Both the position numbers and the translations under genes were made by a program. Positions 6,975 to 8,898 of a stretch of 8,898 nt of DNA are shown here, piece after piece. The notes under the pieces were generated by a model. The model saw only the letters and a program-made list of their open reading frames with translations, ran no database searches and was not told the origin of the DNA. The stretch lies in contig CAKSUH010000044.1 in the NCBI GenBank assembly GCA_934500855.1, positions 1 through 8,898 of the forward strand, in the 5' to 3' direction. Within the stretch, counting starts at the first letter, position 1. Every line of letters begins with the position of its first letter. This stretch comes from an uncultured Eubacteriales bacterium (GTDB taxonomy: Bacteria; Bacillota; Clostridia; Oscillospirales; CAG-272).

Positions 6975-7011
6975 AAAAAAAAGCCGGCACAAGGAGAGGT
7001 TGTGTACCGGC
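6975..7011 (-). terminator. Rho-independent terminator of the exported-protein operon
   Basis: Read on the minus strand, GCCGG (7011-7007) pairs with CCGGC (6987-6983) and CACAA (7004-7000) pairs with TTGTG (6992-6988), with a 2-nt TA bulge and a 7-nt loop. A run of eight Ts (6982-6975) follows at once. It lies 9 nt after the stop codon of the 175-residue protein gene. On the + strand no T run follows, so it acts in one direction. Confidence 0.9.
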
Positions 7012-7019
7012 AGGTGTAA

Positions 7020-7547
7020 TCAGGATATGGTGGTTCGGATATAGAAGAACCCGTTGCTTGTGCGGTCCGCCTCATTCATCGTGGCAATTTTGACCAGAAC
7101 AGGATTTTCCGCGCCTGCTGTCAGACCGTTCAGCTTCACGCTTTCCACAAAGGTCCCGGGGCGGATAAACCCCGTCTCCCCCAACTTTTTATCGGGGGCA
7201 AAATCGGCTTTTCCGTCGCTCGTCTGCACTACCTTGACCGAGTACAGCTCCGCTTTGAGAAGCACGCTGTTTTGCTCGGGATTTGTCAGATTGATCTTTG
7301 CATATTTTCCGTCGAAGTCGGGCGTACAGGCAAGTGTGACCTTGCAAACGCCCTCGTTTTCATAGGAAACATAGCCGTAGCTTTCGGGCAGGTCCTGCGG
7401 GGCGCCGTCCTGCGCAAGCTTATCGTAAATTTCGGGTTTCAGAAGTGCGGCAAAGACGATTCCCGTAATCATAGCGGCAACCAACACCGCACAGGCGGCT
7501 CCGAGAAGAACCGTTTTTTTCATCTGGGTCATGCTGTATCGGTGCAT
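7020..7547 (-). CDS. Membrane-anchored extracytoplasmic protein, unknown family
   Basis: Predicted 175-residue protein of unrecognised family. A short basic N-terminus is followed by one hydrophobic segment (about 12-35) that lacks a clear signal peptidase site, so it is most likely a membrane anchor with the rest outside. The outer part (about 55-175) is beta-strand-rich: YAKINLTNPEQNSVLLKAEL (82-101) and LGETGFIRPGTFVESVKLN (122-140) look like strand-turn-strand units of a small beta-sandwich. The second includes an RPG turn that I associate, from memory, with uncharacterised exported proteins of gut Firmicutes. Two cysteines (68 and 74) are present. The ATG at 7547 is supported by GGAGG 8 nt upstream; in-frame ATGs at 7532 and 7523 have weaker sites. 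It starts 1 nt after the preceding stop codon and is the last gene before a strong terminator. It could be the membrane-linked subunit of an assembly with the two upstream secreted proteins; that role is inference. Confidence 0.8.
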   Translation of the reverse strand: MHRYSMTQMKKTVLLGAACAVLVAAMITGIVFAALLKPEIYDKLAQDGAPQDLPESYGYVSYENEGVCKVTLACTPDFDGKYAKINLTNPEQNSVLLKAELYSVKVVQTSDGKADFAPDKKLGETGFIRPGTFVESVKLNGLTAGAENPVLVKIATMNEADRTSNGFFYIRTTIS

Positions 7548-7548
7548 T

Positions 7549-8238
7549 TCAGTTTCCTCCTTCTGTTGTTTCCGATGCGCTGAAGCCTCCGAGCGAGATG
7601 GTCAGCATTCCGATGGGTATCAGATTTTCGGAGCGGAACGGTGCGCCGTTTGCGTCCCTCGGCTCTCCGCGCAGGGAAAGCCAAAGTTCCTCCGTGTTGT
7701 TCTTTGCAATCGACAGCGAAGTTCCGTTTCCGTTTCCGATCAGATCCGAAAGAGCCGCATTGCGGTAAAACTCCGCCGTAACGCCCTGCAAGCCCGTTTG
7801 GATATATTCGGTGGCATTCCGGCTTATGCCGTCGCTCTCGGTCAGCGCACGGTAAGAGAGCGAAACGCGCAGATAGTCGTGCAGGCTGTCGGATGCCAGC
7901 GATGTGTTGGTGTATTTGATGCTGATGCGGTTTGCCGCTCCGTCAAATCCGTACCATCCCGGAAAACCGTCCGAGGTTCCTGCGGCAGGACCGTTCACCC
8001 GCTCGCCCTCTGCGACTTCATAGCGCAGATTGGCGGAATTCCATGTCCCGTAATCATAGCAGAACGCCATGGCTCCGAATTCGATTGTAACGGAATACTG
8101 ATAGGACTTTTCATCGGTGGTCTCCCCCGTTTCCTCCGCACGGGCGGCGGGAAAGGCAGAAAAGACCGAGAAAGCCAGGGAAACCGACAAAACGGCGGCG
8201 AAAAAGGTCCGTATTGATTTGAAAAAAGCTGTTTTCAT
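7549..8238 (-). CDS. Secreted beta-rich protein with a YDYGTWN motif, unknown function
   Basis: Predicted 229-residue secreted protein. A basic start and hydrophobic stretch (about 8-30) ending in ARA-E (cleavage predicted after residue 34) form a standard signal peptide. The mature part opens with a Thr/Glu-rich linker, then FGAMAFCYDYGTWN (54-67), GWYGFDG (94-100) and the strand pair RISIKYTNTS (104-113) and YLRVSLSYR (122-130). It closes with IGMLTISLGGF (209-219), followed by a short polar tail without an LPXTG or transmembrane segment. The layout suggests one beta-sandwich domain of an uncharacterised type; similar FGAM-F...WN exported proteins are familiar to me from Clostridia but have no known role. 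The ATG at 8238 has GGAGG 11 nt upstream, slightly long; an in-frame stop upstream excludes a much longer protein. It lies 39 nt after the preceding gene and 1 nt before the next. Single Cys60 argues against an internal disulphide. Confidence 0.82.
   Translation of the reverse strand: MKTAFFKSIRTFFAAVLSVSLAFSVFSAFPAARAEETGETTDEKSYQYSVTIEFGAMAFCYDYGTWNSANLRYEVAEGERVNGPAAGTSDGFPGWYGFDGAANRISIKYTNTSLASDSLHDYLRVSLSYRALTESDGISRNATEYIQTGLQGVTAEFYRNAALSDLIGNGNGTSLSIAKNNTEELWLSLRGEPRDANGAPFRSENLIPIGMLTISLGGFSASETTEGGN
7556..7560 (-). promoter_or_regulatory. Ribosome binding site within the preceding gene's last codons
   Basis: GGAGG on the minus strand lies 8 nt before the ATG at 7547 and is also read as the Gly-Gly codons near the end of the upstream protein (C-terminus EGGN). 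The stop codon of the upstream gene and the next start codon are 1 nt apart, so the two proteins are probably made by coupled translation. Confidence 0.8.
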
Positions 8239-8277
8239 AAACGAACACGCCTCCTTTTCATCGCGGATTTATCGGCT

Positions 8278-8820
8278 TCATGCGCGTTTGAGATGAACGG
8301 TTGCGGTAATCCGTTTGGTTCCCTTATAGGAATCGAGATTCGGATATTTACCGAACACAACCTCGGTCACGCTTTCGTAAGCAACGGTTTTCCCGCCCGT
8401 CTTTTCGACTTCGGGAATGGTGGTTTCGCCGTCTCCGTAGAGGAGGACCCCCGCGCCGCAACGATCGAAATCGGCGGTATCGGGTGTTGTCTCAACGGTC
8501 AGGGCATGATTGGCACGGTTCTGGACCGACACGGTAAACGAGCCTGCTTCAACGCCGCTCGCCTCGCGCCAGAATCCGCTGTTGATATAGCGTTCTCCCG
8601 TTTCGATGTTTTCGGCAACGCTGACGAGATTGAAAGTATAAACGGTATCACAGAAAATCACATCGGCTTCGTAGCGCATGATTTTTCGGTTGTCGACAAC
8701 CGTGATATAAACATCCGTGCCGCTCTTCTCCGCCTTGGCGGGTTGCGTGAAAACAAGTACCGGGAGAAGCAACACCGGAATCACCATGAACAATTGTATC
8801 AAAATTCTTCTTCGCTTCAC
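8278..8820 (-). CDS. Small secreted protein, unknown family
   Basis: Predicted 180-residue secreted protein beginning with GTG at 8820, supported by AAAGGAGA about 9 nt upstream. The N-terminus MKRRRILIQ plus a hydrophobic core (about 7-25) and an AKA-E site (cleavage after residue 30) is a typical signal peptide. The mature part of about 150 residues is predicted to be largely beta-strand. SFTVSVQNRANHALTVE (94-110) and the last strand ITATVHL (171-177) resemble the strand-Asn-turn-strand layout of the two downstream proteins. Cys57 and Cys121 might form a disulphide. There is no LPXTG motif, lipobox or C-terminal anchor, so the protein is either released or held by a partner. It is the first complete gene of the exported set in this window. 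I do not recognise the family and propose no enzyme activity. Confidence 0.78.
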   Translation of the reverse strand: MKRRRILIQLFMVIPVLLLPVLVFTQPAKAEKSGTDVYITVVDNRKIMRYEADVIFCDTVYTFNLVSVAENIETGERYINSGFWREASGVEAGSFTVSVQNRANHALTVETTPDTADFDRCGAGVLLYGDGETTIPEVEKTGGKTVAYESVTEVVFGKYPNLDSYKGTKRITATVHLKRA

Positions 8821-8852
8821 AGTCCTGCTTCTCCTTTCCTTGCGAATCCTGT

Positions 8853-8877
8853 CCGGCAGGGCTACAGTTCCCGCCGG
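8853..8877 (-). other. Hairpin upstream of the first exported-protein gene
   Basis: Bases 8821-8898 hold no gene that I can support. On the minus strand CCGGCGGG (8877-8870) can pair with CCC-T-GCCGG (8861-8853) across an 8-nt loop with a single bulged base. No T run follows, so it is not a standard terminator. No TATAAT-like box is seen between it and the GTG start, which suggests that the promoter of the exported set lies beyond the window edge. The hairpin could mark an intercistronic boundary or a processing site. Confidence 0.35.
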
Positions 8878-8898
8878 GCGGGGTTCTTACTTTGTGAT

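Noticed and set aside
8235..8261. An 8-residue micro-ORF (MKRRRVRL) whose stop overlaps the ATG of the 229-residue protein gene, resembling the N-terminus of the preceding protein.
   Set aside because: It has no ribosome site of its own and merely contains the GGAGG of the next gene. The similarity over five basic residues is expected by chance.
7007..8860. The 8-mer CCGGCAGG occurs at 7007-7014 and 8853-8860, flanking the exported-protein set.
   Set aside because: An 8-base match in GC-rich hairpin arms is not significant, and there is no mobile element, longer repeat or target duplication to make it a boundary.

Overview
The window looks like chromosomal DNA from a Gram-positive, low-redundancy Firmicutes/Clostridia genome, probably a gut-type member. 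This rests on strong GGAGG-type Shine-Dalgarno (SD) sites before nearly every gene, tight short-spaced operons, Firmicutes-style promoters (TTGACA/TATAAT-like boxes with 17-nt spacers), Gram-positive-type export signals and the protein families present. No phylogenetic marker is present, so the taxonomic call is an inference. I see no tRNA, rRNA, CRISPR array, transposase, phage gene or attachment site.

Layout. (1) Bases 1-1624 (+): a promoter, a roughly 175-nt leader with self-complementary segments, and a UraA/PyrP-type uracil permease. (2) Bases 1649-1701: a perfect 21-bp hairpin terminator shared by the convergent permease and lipid kinase genes. (3) Bases 1708-2744 (-): a diacylglycerol/sphingosine kinase-family lipid kinase with its own promoter. 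(4) Bases 2749-6952 (-): a four-gene operon read from a clear promoter at about 6950, in the order glutamine-dependent NAD+ synthetase (nadE), FMN nitroreductase-family protein, DUF1003 membrane protein, and A/G-specific adenine glycosylase (mutY). Its spacing is 43 nt, then a 4-nt overlap, then a 14-nt overlap. (5) Bases 6975-7011: a rho-independent terminator. It ends (6) bases 7020-8820 (-), a tight set of three genes for small exported or membrane-anchored proteins that I cannot assign to a characterised family. This set probably continues beyond the right edge of the window.

How the genes fit together. The first 7 kb is ordinary housekeeping: pyrimidine uptake, lipid phosphorylation, NAD+ synthesis, a flavin oxidoreductase and oxidative DNA repair. 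The three exported proteins are the accessory part and the best candidate for something undescribed. Two have cleavable-looking signal peptides and one has an N-terminal membrane anchor. All three appear to be beta-strand-rich and share a strand-Asn-turn-strand pattern. None carries an LPXTG motif or a recognisable enzyme motif. They could be parts of a surface or matrix assembly (fibre, coat or adhesin-like), but the sequence alone does not show a function.
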